A stretch of DNA of 33,028 nucleotides from Chara braunii (taxonomy: Eukaryota > Streptophyta > Charophyceae > Charales > Characeae). The stretch lies in contig BFEA01000076.1 in NCBI GenBank assembly GCA_003427395.1, forward strand, positions 2,854,149 through 2,887,176, given 5' to 3'. Positions 1 through 10,269 of the stretch are shown here, one piece after another. Within the stretch, counting starts at the first letter, position 1. Each line of letters starts with the position of its first letter. Under the pieces are notes generated by a model. The model searched no databases. It saw nothing but the letters and a program-made list of their open reading frames with translations, and was not told the origin of the DNA. The position numbers were made by a program, and so were the translations under genes.

Positions 1-60
1 CTCTCTTTCTCACTCGCTCGCTTGCCGCACCTTCCTTCTGCCAGGCTAGCTCTCTCTCTC

Positions 61-125
61 TCCTTAACAGTCTGTTTAACCCATTCAAATACGTCTCCTT
101 AACAGTCTGTTTAACCCATTCAAAT
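61..125. repeat. 35-bp tandem duplication
   Basis: A 30-base block starting tccttaacagtctgtttaac occurs at 61 and again at 96, giving a 35-bp period and about two units. The bases before it (1-60) are CT-rich low-complexity sequence. No function can be assigned. Confidence 0.85.
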
Positions 126-213
126 CTCTACGTATTCTAGTTGATCTTACTTTTAATGTCTTACCATTATGTGATTATATCAACAACAAATGCCCACAAA
201 ATCGGATGGGAAG

Positions 214-215
<2 letters not shown>

Positions 216-291
<76 letters not shown>
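216..291. repeat. (CT)38 microsatellite
   Basis: Uninterrupted CT dinucleotide run of 76 bases. Open frames reading as Ser-Leu or Arg-Glu repeats across it are artefacts of the dinucleotide. Confidence 0.97.
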
Positions 292-295
<4 letters not shown>

Positions 296-364
296 ATTGG
301 TTTTCCTTTTCTGCTGCTCTCTTCCTTGTGTTTAACACCTCTTCCTTCACTCTGCCTCTTTCCC

Positions 365-917
365 ATAGCGTGCAAGTGGGCTGTTATGGCATACGGGGAT
401 TTCATCAACGTGGCGAGCCTTGAACGTTACAGTGGAGGCGGCGTTAAGAAGACTGAGAAACTGAATGATTTCAATGTGTCTTTGTTTTTTATTTTTATCC
501 TTTGATTCAGTGCAATTTTTTTTGTAAGACACTGAAAGAAATACTGTGTAACAAAGAATAAGAGGACACTGTTTTGTGCCATTCTGGTTTGTCTGTCTCT
601 TTGCCTGTCTGTCCTTTCATTTTTCGTTTCTTCGCTCATCTTATTTCTTCTTCTACTTCACGTGCTTACGCTCTTAGTCAATAGTTCTGTGACAATATAT
701 ATATATATATATATAATATATATCGTCCCATATATTTTGTCACTCTGTGAATCAGAGCACGAAGGCGAAAAAAATCAAAACAAGGAAAAGAAGTAAGGAA
801 AGCCCCACCTGTTCATCACCTCTTACGTACAAGGCCAGCCACGTGGATGACAGACAGGTTGAGCGCAGGCTGCCCCCATCCATCCCCGTGTGTCACAAGG
901 ACCCACTTGCACGCAGC
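365..917. repeat. Small inverted repeat around an AT-rich centre
   Basis: The reverse complement of ~365-436 resembles ~822-917. Shared blocks are caaggc-gccacgt-gatga, atccccgt-tg and cccacttgcacgc. The right arm carries an insertion of about 27 bases. Between the arms lies an (AT)n stretch at 694-723. It could be a degraded MITE-like element. No terminal motif or target duplication was identified, and the rest of 292-1208 shows no gene, only poly-T and polypurine stretches near 1060-1160. Confidence 0.5.
694..723. repeat. (AT)n microsatellite
   Basis: Alternating AT run, interrupted once (ataatata), in the middle of the inverted repeat described for 365-917. Confidence 0.9.
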
Positions 918-1208
918 CAAAAGGCAAAGAGGTAAAGAAAAGGAGGAACCAGACCTCACAGAGGCAAGAGAAGGAGAAAGGTCAAAGAAAAGACAAAGGA
1001 AGACAGCAAATCACACATCCCACAGATAAACCAATTGCCACTGTCACTACAAAGTTCAACATGTTTTTTTCTTTTTTTCTTTATTCTTGTTTTCTTTTTT
1101 CTTGTTCTCTTTTTTTTTTTTTCTCCAGAAATTTGTATTTTTTTTCTTTTTTTCTTTTATCTGTCCTACAATTAGTGTTGCTCCTGATCGCTTGATTCTA
1201 TTGACCAG

Positions 1209-1918
1209 TTAGGAAGAGGAGCCCCCACCCCGGCAGATAGGACAGGCACGCTGAGGATGACGTGGATGTTCACAGGGATACACAAGGAGAGCTACTTCGG
1301 CAAAGCATTCAGCAGGACGGCTAGCACGGACCATCCCATCAAAACAGTCCTGACAAAGGACATGCTGTCCACATGTCAAAAAAACAGCAGGACGCGTCCT
1401 TGAGCACAAAAGGGACAACGAATATCTGGGTGATAGGGATGTGTACAATGAGGAAATGTTGGACACCCTTCGGCACAGACGGTGGCAGCTGCAATAGATT
1501 GATAGTGTTGATGGCATAGGCCATGAATTCCGCAGCCAAGACGCACCGCGTCCCTGTCCCGACAGGTGTCACACGAGAGTCGATCAATAATCCAGAACAA
1601 AGTATGATTCGGTAATGCACACAGAAATTCATTTATGTTGAAAATAGCCTGAGTCATTGTCCCACCATCCCACAGTTCCCACTGGGCAGCTGCACGAATG
1701 AGTGCCATATAATGCCCGGGTCTGTGCAAAATACAGGCAGAAATATGAGGATGGTCATAAAGGCCATCGCCTGGCGTCGCATGATACATAAGAAGGTGGC
1801 GACCGTGGAATGCTAGTTGTAAGAGATTTACAGTAAAGCCTCCTGAGGTAGTATAATTACTACCTTCAGGAGGTGGACCATTATGGTCATACAACAACTG
1901 ATTTTCAACAGCGTCAAG
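1209..1918 (-). CDS. Josephin-like deubiquitinase fused to RING-type zinc fingers (3' exon, frame-broken)
   Basis: Read from 1918 down. The first ~115 codons align by eye with the C-terminal two thirds of the Josephin (ataxin-3 type) cysteine protease fold. An SGG-F-V-LLQLA segment matches the SGFFSIQVISNAL region. GHYMALI supplies the catalytic His, and 15 residues later, after QW, comes the Asp of ELWDGG, the position taken by Asn/Asp in Josephins. The catalytic Cys should lie in an upstream exon, which I could not find. The exon probably starts at a TTATCAG acceptor at 1918/1919, next to an intron holding a (CT)n tract. Cysteine/histidine clusters follow: CDTC...CGIHGLCHQH (from 1573), then CPFC...CGQHVLCQDC...CPIC (1417-1233), a full C3HC4 RING. 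The second RING needs a frame change inside an A7 run at 1378-1384; without it the frame stops at 1376. The product would combine ubiquitin cleavage with a probable E3 module. The stop codon is TAA at 1211-1209. Josephin is inferred from motif spacing, not from a search. Confidence 0.62.
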
Positions 1919-2001
1919 CTGATAAGCAATCGTAATATCTATCAATCTCGTTCTTCCACATCCCCCCCAAAAAGGCGCGCACGCACAGTCCAACCCCCCA
2001 G

Positions 2002-2004
<3 letters not shown>

Positions 2005-2082
<78 letters not shown>
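2005..2082. repeat. (CT)39 microsatellite, probably intronic
   Basis: Pure CT run lying ~87 bp upstream (minus strand) of the inferred splice acceptor of the Josephin-RING exon, so it reads as (GA)n within that intron if the gene model is right. Confidence 0.93.
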
Positions 2083-2087
<5 letters not shown>

Positions 2088-2651
2088 CCCCATGCCTCCC
2101 CCCCAAAAGACAAGCACACACACCCCGCCCCCCCAAATACCCCAGTCTCGGTCGCTCGGTGCGCCTGTCTGACTGTGTACCAATACATCCAAAGCCTATT
2201 ACATCCCCCCCACCAATCAACCCTCTTTGACCTGCTCTTATCCAATCTGTTGCAATTCAATCAAATCAAATCTGCCTCTGATTCGATTAGTCTAATCTTA
2301 TTTCCGGGCCAGACGCTTCTCTCTCGCTCCTTCCCTCTTCCAGTCGTGCCCTCCCTCCTCCCTCCCTCCTTCCCTCAAAGCTCAAGTAATCCCCGGCCCC
2401 CTGCACACACAAACACAAACACACGAAGATCCGGAGGCCTGAAAACTGGAGGAAGGGACTAAAAACACCAAAAAACCTGGAAGATGATGGGACGTTCTTC
2501 CCCTATTTGTCGCCCAATATGATCTCCCAGGTCGTACAGGCTCCACGTGGCTCTGTCTTCTTCTCCGGACCATTTTTTCCCCCTCCTGCATCTCCAGTAG
2601 TCCTCACTCCCCCCTGTTACCACGTGAAAGAATCATGTACAAATGCCCCCA

Positions 2652-2654
<3 letters not shown>

Positions 2655-2725
<71 letters not shown>

Positions 2726-2726
2726 N

Positions 2727-2798
<72 letters not shown>

Positions 2799-2825
2799 CG
2801 CGCGCGCGCGCACACACACACACAC
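2655..2825. repeat. Compound (CT)n-(CG)n-(CA)n microsatellite
   Basis: About 70 CT units (one N at 2726) pass directly into a CG alternation at 2795-2811 and then CA repeats to 2825. The order is homopyrimidine, then alternating purine-pyrimidine. Confidence 0.95.
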
Positions 2826-2865
2826 GCCTCTTTTTGTGGCTAATGACAAGACGACATGTCCGGCG

Positions 2866-2869
<4 letters not shown>

Positions 2870-2923
<54 letters not shown>

Positions 2924-2935
2924 TACATACATATG
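2870..2935. repeat. Compound (CT)n-(CA)n-(CATA)n microsatellite
   Basis: CT run to 2902, CA run to about 2922, then catacatacatat. It repeats the pyrimidine-then-CA order of the tract 45 bp upstream, suggesting duplication of a compound array. Confidence 0.95.
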
Positions 2936-4586
2936 AGCGTTCGGGATCTACCAGCAACACGACTACTGATGCCCCGAATGCAGCAATCGCGACCTTCTGT
3001 TCTCGCGGGGTTTAGCGAGCCTATATCTTGTGTCCCCATTTTTTATTTATTTATTTATTTATTTTTAACAAGGGCATTGTCATATTCCGAAAGAGAAAAA
3101 TTCAATTGAGGCCGGGGACCTCACAATTCCACCCGGGGTTATCCCGGCAGCGTCAGCCAGTTTAGCTTATGGTAACTGTTTCAAACTGCAGATTGTTGCA
3201 TCACTACCGATAGTAACCTCTATCTATCTATTTCTGCTCCTGTGAGATGTTGTCCTCGGCCATTCAGTATACTGTTTCCCTCAATCTAAGTGTCTTTCAT
3301 TGCCGTTTTGTTTTTTTGCGAACTTGTGTCACCTTTTGGTTGAACCACAAACAATTATCAAGTAATTTCTCCCTTTGCTCACTCCCTATCGACTTACCTG
3401 ACCGTGGCGATGACGCCCCCAAGGTCCACTGCCGCTTCTCCAGCCCAACGCTCCAGACAATACATAAATTACAGTACATAAATTAGTATCGACTCAACGT
3501 TTTATTTCGAATTGCAATGCCCGCGCACGGGTTGGCAAGACTGATGGTTTCGCTACCCACCAGCTTGGGGCGGGAGAGGCCCTTACGCATGCACCACCCA
3601 TGCGACATGTGCCTAAATTGGTTGGACCGTCGTGGAACCCGAAGCCTACCCGAAACGAAGTAAGGCGCTGATCCCACATACACAAAAAGAGAAAAAACAC
3701 AAAAGTCCCTAAAAAGGAGGCAACGGGTCGGACGGGCCGGAAAAGCAAACTCGGGCCCCACACGAACGCCATCCGCGGAGAGCGCTCCGCTGTAGCGTTA
3801 CCGGTTCAGGAGGGCCGGTCTTGCCTGCCACCACCTCGGCACGAAGTCGAGTGAAGTGGCTATCGACTACCATCCCGCCCAGCAGACATCGCTGGACCAA
3901 CTCACCTCCTGAGGAAGGTTGGGGGGACATGGAGGCGACAAGGAGAGTCAGATCTGCCACTATCCCATCATCAAATACGTAGAGTGAGCAATAGGACAGG
4001 TGCGCGGCGCTCTGTCCCCGACGTGTACCAGCAGCCCCAGGAGACGACAATCTCCACAGGCTGCATCACGGTTAGGGCAGGGAACTGCCGAGCCCACAAA
4101 CAACGTCGAGGGAGCAGAAGTGTCCCACGTTGTTGCCCGTTCACTACAGGTATACCCTCCTTCCTCACCGCGTATCCGCCACCTATTCTCTAAACCTCCC
4201 ACCCGTACGCGCCCACGCTGAGTCAACTCGTTGACTGAAATCCCAAAACCACCCGGTCTTAAATCCTATCCGACCCGCTTTCCTTTCCCCCTCCCACTTC
4301 TAGCCCACCATATCCCGGCTCTCCTATGCTTCTGCCCAAGCCCCCATACTGCCTTCGCCCCTACGGACATACTCCTGGTCATACCTCAGTTTGACTCTGG
4401 AGACACCATGCTCCGGTGGTCAACAATCACACCCACTAAAAGGCCTGTCAATATGAATTCCGATATCCCCTCCTCTGTGGTCAATCCAACAGCAACGTCT
4501 AATGCACATGCACCCTCGCCCACAGCCCAGGCCATCCCAGCGACTGACACTCCCCGCATCTGTGTGCTCCTCGACAGTTGCTTTGA

Positions 4587-5390
4587 CGCGGCCTATTCCT
4601 TCGACACGGCCTATTCCTCGAAAGCTCTTTCTCCCACGGAGAAGTGGAAGTGATCGACGGAATAGGATACCTTAACTTAAGTGAGGAGGTTGATGCAGCC
4701 ACGGTAGCATGGCTAAAAGAGAGGACCATAATCGTGATCTTCGACTCAAGGGCGGCCAGCTTCTCGATCGCACAAAGAAAACAATTTATTCGTATCTATG
4801 AGGACGCATGGTTTCAGGATCCTAATTTCAATCCGTCGCTGAAACGAGACCGCACACATGGCGAAGGCCCTAACGTAATGTTGTACATGGCACGCACACA
4901 TCAAATCGCACAATGGATGATTTCCAAAGGTCGGGATTTCATCCCCTCGAGGGATGGCCTAGTCAGGTTTACTTTCCGCTCATGGATGACTCAACAGGAG
5001 TTGGATCAGCTTAGGCAGGCCGAGTCAACAGCAAAGTACCGAATTATCGCCCTTAGGGTGCCACTTGGAGCCATGTTCTCTATGAGAAACGTTGTCGAAC
5101 AGCTCATGGGACCAATCGTACACATGCACCCCCCTGACAAACATGAGGATGAACCACGGTTAGGTAATGTCAAAATAGACTGTCACCCTTCGGTTAGGGA
5201 CACTTTCATGGAATGGATTGTTTTGTGTAGACCCTTCGGGCAGCTCATGCGAATACAATTCGCCAATCAGGACACCACCTTCTGCCAGAAATTTCTCTGG
5301 TGGTTCCACAATGAGTTTGACCCCGACTGCCCACGCTTCCATGAACCGATGCCGGCAGGAAGGAGATCAAGAGGATGTGGTAGAGCATGA
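4587..5390 (+). pseudogene. Orphan retrotransposon ORF1-like frame (DUF4283-like)
   Basis: An open frame runs from just after a TGA at 4584 to a stop at 5388. No ATG near its start is convincing; a GTG lies at 4644. The protein has the layout of plant non-LTR retrotransposon ORF1/DUF4283 proteins: WLKERTIIVIFDS early, a middle section ending GRDFIPSRDGLVRFTFRSW, then ALRVPLG, a LMGPIVHMHP segment, and VKIDC, which resembles the V-V-D strand of that family. The end (FCQKFLWWFHNEFDPDCP) looks like a zinc knuckle whose second Cys is Phe. No endonuclease or reverse transcriptase follows, because the LTR-like repeat begins at 5576. Codons upstream contain a short repeat (GLFLRHGLFLE). It is best read as a truncated, decayed retroelement fragment; a host gene cannot be excluded. 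Confidence 0.45.
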
Positions 5391-5444
5391 GGGCAAGGAG
5401 GGGGCAAAGGAGCCCCCCCACCACCACGACTAAGAGTACAGGCC

Positions 5445-5510
5445 CCAAGNCCCCNCCCAACCCNCCAGCAGATCCCCCCCCCCCGCCCATCNACCCCCNC
5501 CNCCTCCTCG
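5445..5510. other. C-rich low-quality stretch with scattered N
   Basis: Six single N calls lie within runs of C between 5450 and 5502. Base calls here are unreliable and any frame crossing it should be distrusted. Confidence 0.9.
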
Positions 5511-6133
5511 TCAAGCCACCTCTCACCTATTCCAATTTCACCCCATCCCCCTTGGAAGCCATCACAAACCCCCGATGTTGAGCGCATCGGTCCCGCACCA
5601 CGAAGAGCGGGACCCTCCCGGCCGCATCACGCATGAGTTGGTATGATCCTCGTCGCGAATACACATAGAGCTTTCGCAAGCTGCTCTGGCCGAGTGCGCC
5701 AGCCATACCTCTCGCGAGCCCCTACGACAGGATAGGGCCAACGCGAGGCATGACTTACCTCCACCTTACGGGAGTTGTCACCTCCCTTCAGTGGGCGTAT
5801 CCCCACCGAGCTACCAGTCCACAGTACGAAAGTTAATCAGTTGCAATTGCAGAGGTGGACCAGCCGAGGGTGTTTCTCGTTCACTGTAAGTACGCGCGGT
5901 CTTACGCCTCTATCGGACCCACACGCGAACGAATGCACTGGGGGGCTGAAGTCCCAATCGCGGTTCGTGGTCGGTTGACTAGGACGTATCCCACATACCA
6001 CGAGTTACACCACAACACTTACACACACGAAACGACACAAAAAAAAACAACACAACAAACACTCTTAGTCCCTTGAGTATCCATCCCATAACATTCCGAT
6101 GCGGAAATTGGATGGGCGACGCGCGAGACTTAG

Positions 6134-6140
6134 TATAAAA
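6134..6140 (+). promoter_or_regulatory. Candidate TATA box of LTR-like repeat, copy 1
   Basis: TATAAAA within gagactt-gtataaaa, retained at the matching place in copy 2 (10879-10885) although the flanks differ. An AATAAA follows at 6910. Conservation supports a promoter role but does not prove it. Confidence 0.4.
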
Positions 6141-6909
6141 ACGCGCGGATGCAGGGCCTTCTCATATCGACTAGCAATGCATGAATACGCAAGCAGTCGC
6201 AATGATGGCGTACTATATAGTGTCTATAATCAAGCGGTCCCTCGAGGATCCGAGTACCACTATGACACTCAAGTGCCAAACTCGACATATAGTGAAGGTC
6301 AAGCCCTTCACGATATTGCACGGCTTAAGGAACAGTCGTTCGACCCCCACGACACCTTCGACCTTTAGGCTGAGTGTCCCGGTGGGCAAGGCAAATAGGC
6401 TCTGCGCGGGGGGTGATCCCTTCCACGCGGAGTCTAGGACATGGGATGTCTTGGACAAGGACCTCGATTCCAAGTTCAGGACCAACGTCCAATTAAGAAA
6501 CTTTCAAGAAACACCAATAGCAAAGGAAGGGAGTCTTCCTTCCTCTCTCAACCCCGACCCGAATTAAACACTTAAGCTTGGACCCCTTGAGCCACACGAA
6601 ACACCTAAACATAGGTATATACGTACATATATATGTAGTGGAGAATAAGTATGTGACGATCACTTCTCACAATCACAATAGAACTCCTCTCAACCATATA
6701 TATGTGTGTGATTGCAGACAATCAAATGCCAAGTCCGAGCCACAAAACATACTTGTAATCACATCAAATAATCAACAGAGGTCCACGCACTACACGGGGT
6801 CAACTTCAACCACTCCTATACTCATACCCCTTGCTTTAGCCATGCAAGCTCCAACCTTTGTCCAACCTTCAAAAAATAAATACTCATCACCTTCGTTAAA
6901 TGATCATTC

Positions 6910-6915
6910 AATAAA
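6910..6915 (+). promoter_or_regulatory. Candidate polyadenylation signal, copy 1
   Basis: AATAAA in cattcaataaaa, conserved in copy 2 at 11664-11669. It sits about 775 bp downstream of the TATAAAA in both copies. Confidence 0.35.
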
Positions 6916-7309
6916 AATCCGGGTGAAAACCTTAACAAAACAATAAAAACCACTAGGGTTAAAACCTTCAGGTTCAGTAGCGAGTTTGGGATGGAGTTGA
7001 GTCGTAAACTGACGAATAGGCAACCGATCTGTTATCAGTGATAACAGACGATGATACTTGTACGATCAAGATGAATCTAGCCCAAATCCTGAATCAAACG
7101 ATCAAGAGGACTTGTAACACAAGACAAGTCAATCCCCAAGCTAAACTTATAAGTCAATGGAGAATAATCTTCATATCACGACCTCACTCAAAATCGGCCT
7201 AATTAACTAAGTTTTAGTCTATCTCTAAGCAAGTGTCAAAATAAAGGTAGCTCCTGACAGAATCTCCTCCATACAGAGTGGATTGCCAGAATCGCCACCA
7301 GTCAAAATA

Positions 7310-7920
7310 TAATCTATCTCCTTGAAACTATGAAAATTTCGGCAGCAATTCTCGTAGGAAAGTGTCTTCTCATTATTTATGCTAACCTGAATATAAAAGC
7401 TATAATAATCTCTATATTTAGAAAGTCAAATTTTGTCTAACTTCCTGAATTAGTAAAAATTTGGCCAACACCCCTTTTAGACAAGCGGACTTCGCAGATT
7501 TATATTAAGTCAGATGCGAACTCAAAATAAAACTTGAGTCCAACTAAGACAATATTTAACTACTCCTTGGATCTGTAAAAAAATTGGGCAGCACTTCCTT
7601 TAGAAAAGGAGACTTCCCAGATTCATATAAAGCTAAGTTCAGAACCTTAAATAACTTTGACTTCTCAAGGTTCAATTTTGTTTAACTCCTTGATTTAGTA
7701 AAAATTTTGGCAGTACTCCCTTTAGAAAATGAGACTTTCCAGACTTTTACTAAGCCATATATAAAAGGTAGACAAGTCGTACTTTGATAAGATAAAATTT
7801 AACTATCTCCTTGGTTTTGTAAAAATTTCAGCAGCGCTTCCCACAGAGAAAGCGGCTTACCAAGATTTATACAAGACCAAGTATAACAAAATATCCCCGA
7901 AAATGCAGAAATCGACCTAA
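7310..7920. repeat. ~122-bp tandem array inside copy 1 (5 units)
   Basis: The core aaaattt-ggcag-...-ctccctttagaaaa...gacttcc-agattta begins at 7333, 7455, 7577, 7700 and 7821, i.e. steps of 122, 122, 123 and 121 bp. Units are diverged. Copy 2 has four recognisable units at 12089, 12259, 12380 and 12498. Confidence 0.8.
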
Positions 7921-8159
7921 GTAAAATAAACTTAGCTCAGAAAATGCAAGAATTGGAACTAACTCCTATGACTCTTATACGTGGCGAGCATCTACCGCAA
8001 CTACCTGTCAACTGAAACTCAGACCAAGTAGTCATCTCACTCAGCCATATACAAGGTCAAACCACAAAGGTAAGTACTCTCACCTGACAGAGTCAATTTC
8101 TCATAAATAGTTCATGAAACTTTCCAATGATTTATCCCTCATACCCAACTTACATATGG

Positions 8160-8925
8160 CATGACGCTAGACTATTCTGCTTAGAAACAATGTCTAGTAT
8201 GCCTTAGGATATACACGAACAAGTCGTACAACTATTTTTCGCTTCTTTGGGCATATGACTAAACCATTCAACTTAGAAACAATGTCTAGTCGCCCTGAAC
8301 TGTTTAATAACCAAAGTTCAATAATTTTTTACTTTATTTAAAATATATATATATATATATGGGCAGGGGACTGAGCCATTCAGCTTAGAAACAATGCTCA
8401 GTTTGTCCAAATTACTTCCAATTATACTTCGTAATTTTCCTTCTCTTTTTAGTGATATGGCTTAGCGCTGGATCATTCAGCTTAAAAACAATATCCAACT
8501 GTCAGTTCACATGCAAGTATAACTAAAATATTTCCTATTATACTCAGTTTATACTTATGTATGTAGTTTTCAGGCTAAGCCATTATGCTTAGGAACAATG
8601 CTTAGCCTTAGACCATAAATCCTCCCCTCAGAAATAAAGCAAGAGATCGAACCATTCAGCTTAGAAACAATGTTCAGCCTATCCTCAAACCATTCAAAAC
8701 ATGAAGTTGGTTTCTTCGGTCAAACTCCAGTCAGAACCCCCCAAAGAAACAGACGGACCAAGCCATTCACTTAGAAACAATGCTTGGTCCCAAAGATCAG
8801 TTAAGCAAACACACAGATATAAACACAGCAACCACGCTTAAACTTAGAAACAATGCTTGGTCCTTCCGAAAACAGTCAAATAAACATAGCCCTGGGCCAT
8901 TCTACTTAGAAATAATACTCAGTCT
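8160..8925. repeat. Hairpin array, copy 1: nine hairpins with shared loop and variable arms
   Basis: Nine elements at 8167, 8257, 8370, 8467, 8572, 8649, 8755, 8831 and 8892 share a loop close to CATTCAGCTTAGAAACAAT. Flanking arms differ but stay complementary: CTAGAC/GTCTAG, ACTGAGC/GCTCAGT, AGGCTAAGC/GCTTAGCCT, GGACCAAGC/GCTTGGTCC and others, three of them perfect over 7-9 bp. Inside the arms ATT and AAT can extend the stem past a bulged C. Spacing is 61-113 bp. Confidence 0.85.
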
Positions 8926-9190
8926 TTGGTTGACCTGGTTAAGCACATGCAAAACTGTCTTTCTCCCACCTTCCCTCAGTTCATGCCTTAATCTGCTTTC
9001 AGTCAAAATAAAAAGAAACTTAAGTTTTACACTCACATTCCTTTCATTCAGTCTAATTAGATCTTGAAAAGAAAGTGAAAGTCATAGGGGAACACATGCA
9101 TACAGCAGTCAAACTAAAGGGTATAGTAGGTTCATACTAACAGAGGATGGTATACTTGATAGTTCCCTGCCCCCAGAACTTCTCTTGAGT

Positions 9191-9696
9191 GGACTCCCAA
9201 CCCGATGACCGCCCCTCCGCTGATGTGCTTTCGGCTGCCTTGCGCACTCCAAGTATTAGAATGGGTGGCGCATTTGACCCACAGGCAGACCTCTTGCTTT
9301 CATGGTTGGACTCTAGCTACTTCGATCGACAAGATAGTTCTCGCACTGGCTATGGGCGAATCTTTGACTTAGGCCCTTCTTGGAGCCCTTCGGGTCGACA
9401 GGTTACCGTGCATACCGACCGACTTTCAAATTCGCAGTCAAGCAACTCCCTTCGTCACTAGTCATATCGGTGAGAAGGCAGCCCGCCGTTCCAAAGGTAG
9501 TTCCGTCACTCGTTTTGCTCTCCTCGCCCCGATGGCCAACAGACAAGACTCCACCCAAGCGGCTGACCTCACTCTGCCCCCCCTCCGATAAGTAAAAATC
9601 GGAATGGATCTACCGCCGGCACGTGGAAATATTCACCTACTAGTGTTGCCCGTTGTAGAGCCTGTCCTACTGCAGGCATAACCCGACCAGGTAAGT

Positions 9697-9743
<47 letters not shown>

Positions 9744-10269
9744 GCTACACTCCCACCACTCTTCTTCATAATACGTCCATGTTCTACACTCACTGGATCT
9801 TTTATAAAGTTCCGATTAGATCTGGGTGTCGTTGCTCCACTATTGCAATTCTGTCAGCACCACTATTCTGTCGTCGCTTTCCCTAGCTGTACTAGTGGAA
9901 CGAACTTCCTCTGAGACGTAGACCAGGTACATACCCCATTTCCTTCGCCTTTCTCCATGTCGTTGTCGGGACATGTGGATCCCGAATAATGTCCCTACAC
10001 TTGAGAGCCGGTATAAAGCCAAATTGTGCATGACAGAGAAATCCAGAGGAAGGAGACAAGAGAGAGAGAGAAAAGACAAAGGACTAGGACGGGACCGTCG
10101 GGAGGAATGATGTCCTAAGCTAAGTACCGCAGGGTGAAGGACCCGACAATGACAAGCAAGTGAGTGACAGGACGTGTGCACATCGGCGCATAGCATGAGG
10201 CCAAGAGGGTCATTGGAATTCGGTATGGCAAGGACCCGATGGGCCATGAACTGAGCAAGCAAGGTGTAG
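9191..10269. other. Spacer between the two LTR-like repeats
   Basis: About 1.08 kb without a recognisable gene. A plus-strand frame at 9189-9461 and short frames after it have no family motif. It contains a (CT)n tract at 9698-9741 and an AG-rich stretch near 10050-10075. If the flanking repeats are LTRs this would be the internal part of a short non-autonomous element, but no tRNA primer-binding site is evident after 9190 and no clear polypurine tract lies just before 10270. Confidence 0.55.
9698..9741. repeat. (CT)22 microsatellite
   Basis: Pure CT run directly after cagGTAAGTG, a sequence matching the splice donor consensus. No coding exon upstream could be supported, so the donor may be chance. 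Confidence 0.93.

Larger units (their letters stand above)
2083..4230. other. Unassigned region between gene fragments
   Basis: Apart from the compound microsatellites at 2655-2935 and an ATTT run near 3041-3067, I see no coding region with family-like motifs on either strand. Several open frames of 60-110 codons at 3483-4226 lack recognisable domains. The missing 5' exons of the minus-strand Josephin gene could lie here or beyond, but no Cys-containing Josephin start was recognised. Confidence 0.6.
5576..9190. repeat. LTR-like long direct repeat, copy 1 (~3.6 kb)
   Basis: Begins TGTTGAGCGCATCGG and ends near CCAGAACTTCTCTTGAGT. The same order of sequence recurs at 10270-13809 with substitutions and indels. 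Matching landmarks include ctcgcgag-cccctacgacaggataggg, accaccgagctaccagtccaca, a TATAAAA box, the tacacgg-gtcaact block, gttgagtcgtaaac-gacgaat, a ~122-bp tandem array and a hairpin array. No convincing protein is encoded. The 5' TG and conserved TATA and AATAAA signals favour an LTR or solo-LTR-like unit. Primer-binding site, polypurine tract and matching 3' CA were not found, so segmental duplication remains possible. Confidence 0.75.

Noticed and set aside
206-335. Ser-Leu or Arg-Glu repeat proteins across (CT)n tracts, here and at 2005, 2655, 9698 and 19226
   Set aside because: They are direct translations of dinucleotide repeats, with open frames on both strands and no codon signal.
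6181-6567. Frame conserved between the LTR-like copies (ANRLCAGGDPFHAESR versus ANKLCEGGDSFHAESR)
   Set aside because: Similarity follows from the DNA repeat; the opposite-strand frame is conserved equally, so there is no evidence for a protein.
9686-9700. Perfect splice donor (CAG/GTAAGTG) before a (CT)n tract, implying a plus-strand gene at 9189-9690
   Set aside because: The upstream frames break repeatedly and show no domain; a consensus donor alone is weak.
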